Of a stretch of 8,300 nt of DNA, positions 7,489 through 8,300 are shown in pieces (the first letter of the stretch is position 1; every line of letters begins with the position of its first letter). The translations under genes were made by a program, and so were the position numbers. Source of the DNA: DATFMH01 sp035267045 (GTDB lineage Bacteria > Bacteroidota > Rhodothermia > Balneolales > DATFMH01); the NCBI GenBank assembly GCA_035267045.1, contig DATFMH010000054.1, positions 1 to 8,300 of the forward strand, read 5' to 3'. The notes beneath the pieces are model-generated. The model was not told the DNA's origin. It saw only the letters and a list, made by a program, of their open reading frames with translations, and ran no database searches.

Positions 7489-8300
7489 TTAAAAAACCAA
7501 TGTTGCTATGGAATGTGGTAAACTTACCGTCTTACCGGCTTTTCCATTGATCCATAAGTGGTACGGGATTTTTTGATCTGTTAGATTAAGAACAACGACT
7601 GCAATAGAACCGTCAGGATTCATAAATGCTGTCGTTTGAAGCTGATCACGATTTGAAGAACTAATGATTCGTCTGGCACCGGGCCGGATGAATTTCGAGA
7701 ATTGTCCGATGTAATAATAGGCATTCATGTAATACAATTGTCCTGTTTTTGTATTTCCATGAATAGGAGCAAAACAATAATTCTTCACATGATTGGGGCC
7801 CCCCTGCTGATCCAATAAAATATTCCAGTCGGTCCAGCCGGCGGCACCATTATTAAGATCATGGATCATAGAACGCCCGTAATTTTCTCCCCAATTCCAA
7901 TCATTGATCTTAGTCATATCAAAAGGTCCGTTACAACCTTCAGTGAACAATAATTTTTTATCGGGAAATGCTTCATTCACAAGTTTCACATTTTGAAAAT
8001 TATCCCGCACATACCAATGAAAACCTACCCCCCAGACATATTTCGCGGCATCCGGGTCGTTTAGTATGGTACTGGCACGTTGATACATTAATCCACGGTT
8101 ATGATCCCAGATTATAATTTTTTTGTTACTTAATCCTTCTTTTTGAAAAGCCGGACCCAAAGCATTTTTAACAAAATCCCGTTCCTGGCCTGCTGTGTAG
8201 ATGCATGATTCCCATATTTGTTTGGCCATCGGTTCATTTTGTACAGTGACCCCCCAAATATCCACATCCTGTTTCCGGTATGCTTTGATAAATTTCACAA
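7489..8300 (-). CDS. GH30 glycoside hydrolase, SrfJ/glucosylceramidase-like (subfamily 1 or 3 type), C-terminal 269 residues
   Basis: The frame is open to the window edge and ends with TAA at 7489. The Met at 8298 is internal because motifs that precede it in the family are missing, so the true start is outside. In fragment numbering, the acid/base is E22 in VTVQNEPMAKQ, followed by WESCIYTAGQERDFVKN, IIIWDHNRG, GFHWY (H94), the nucleophile E120 in LFTEGCNG, GWTDWNILLDQQGGPNH, YYYIGQFSKFIRPGARRI, and a C-terminal beta-domain strand set ending SIATLVF. These match the SrfJ-like branch of GH30, a clan GH-A barrel with a side beta-domain. Members include glucosylceramidases and beta-1,6-glucanases, the latter common in Bacteroidota beta-glucan loci; the flanking GH3 genes favour the glucanase reading, but this is inference. 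Localisation is unknown because the signal sequence is not visible. A strong hairpin lies 27 bases downstream. Confidence 0.93.
   Translation of the reverse strand, partial: VKFIKAYRKQDVDIWGVTVQNEPMAKQIWESCIYTAGQERDFVKNALGPAFQKEGLSNKKIIIWDHNRGLMYQRASTILNDPDAAKYVWGVGFHWYVRDNFQNVKLVNEAFPDKKLLFTEGCNGPFDMTKINDWNWGENYGRSMIHDLNNGAAGWTDWNILLDQQGGPNHVKNYCFAPIHGNTKTGQLYYMNAYYYIGQFSKFIRPGARRIISSSNRDQLQTTAFMNPDGSIAVVVLNLTDQKIPYHLWINGKAGKTVSLPHSIATLVF

Noticed and set aside
8296..8298. ATG at the right edge as the start of the GH30 gene
   Set aside because: The acid/base motif appears only 22 residues later, whereas in GH30 much of the barrel precedes it; the frame also remains open to the edge.
1..8300. 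CRISPR arrays, tRNA or rRNA genes, insertion sequences, defence genes
   Set aside because: No regularly spaced repeats, cloverleaf-like sequence, transposase or nuclease motif was seen; coding sequence and short gaps account for the window.

Overview
The window looks like part of a carbohydrate-degradation locus from a Bacteroidota bacterium, possibly Sphingobacteriales or Chitinophagales; the order is only a guess. This rests on the protein types (SrfJ-like GH30, PA14-bearing GH3, barley-ExoI-like GH3 and a short lipobox-anchored enzyme style), the moderately AT-rich DNA, and the dense run of co-oriented glycoside hydrolase (GH) genes seen in polysaccharide utilization loci. No SusC/SusD pair, sensor or regulator lies inside the window, so calling it a PUL is an inference.

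All five genes are on the minus strand, so transcription runs from high to low coordinates. In that order they are: the C-terminal part of a GH30 enzyme (7489-8300, N-terminus outside the window); a three-domain GH3 beta-glucosidase with an inserted PA14 domain, predicted lipoprotein (4708-7242); a compact two-domain GH3 exo-beta-glucanase resembling barley ExoI, predicted lipoprotein (2640-4484); a membrane-anchored 433-residue TIM-barrel glycosidase of the type usually labelled 'GH2 TIM-barrel-domain protein' (1233-2534); and a secreted GH5 enzyme, C-terminally cut by the window edge (1-1204). The four complete or 5'-complete genes have plausible export signals, and the expected catalytic acids are visible in all five.

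The gaps hold hairpins rather than genes. There are rho-independent-terminator-like hairpins after the second GH3 (2592-2627) and after the PA14-GH3 (4609-4644), and three consecutive perfect-stem hairpins between GH30 and the PA14-GH3. Only the TIM-barrel gene and the GH5 gene are tightly spaced (28 bases), so they are the clearest operon pair. Because the hairpins may be leaky, a single long transcript with internal attenuation is also possible.

Functionally the set fits stepwise beta-glucan breakdown. GH30 and GH5 members would cut chains (SrfJ-like GH30 enzymes and Bacteroidota relatives often act on beta-1,6-glucan or glucosides), and the two GH3 exo-enzymes would release glucose from the ends. 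A mixed beta-1,3/1,6-glucan of the fungal, oomycete or algal type is the best guess at substrate. I see no defence system, mobile element, CRISPR array or RNA gene. The window is mainly an ordinary catabolic region whose least understood member is the 433-residue TIM-barrel protein.
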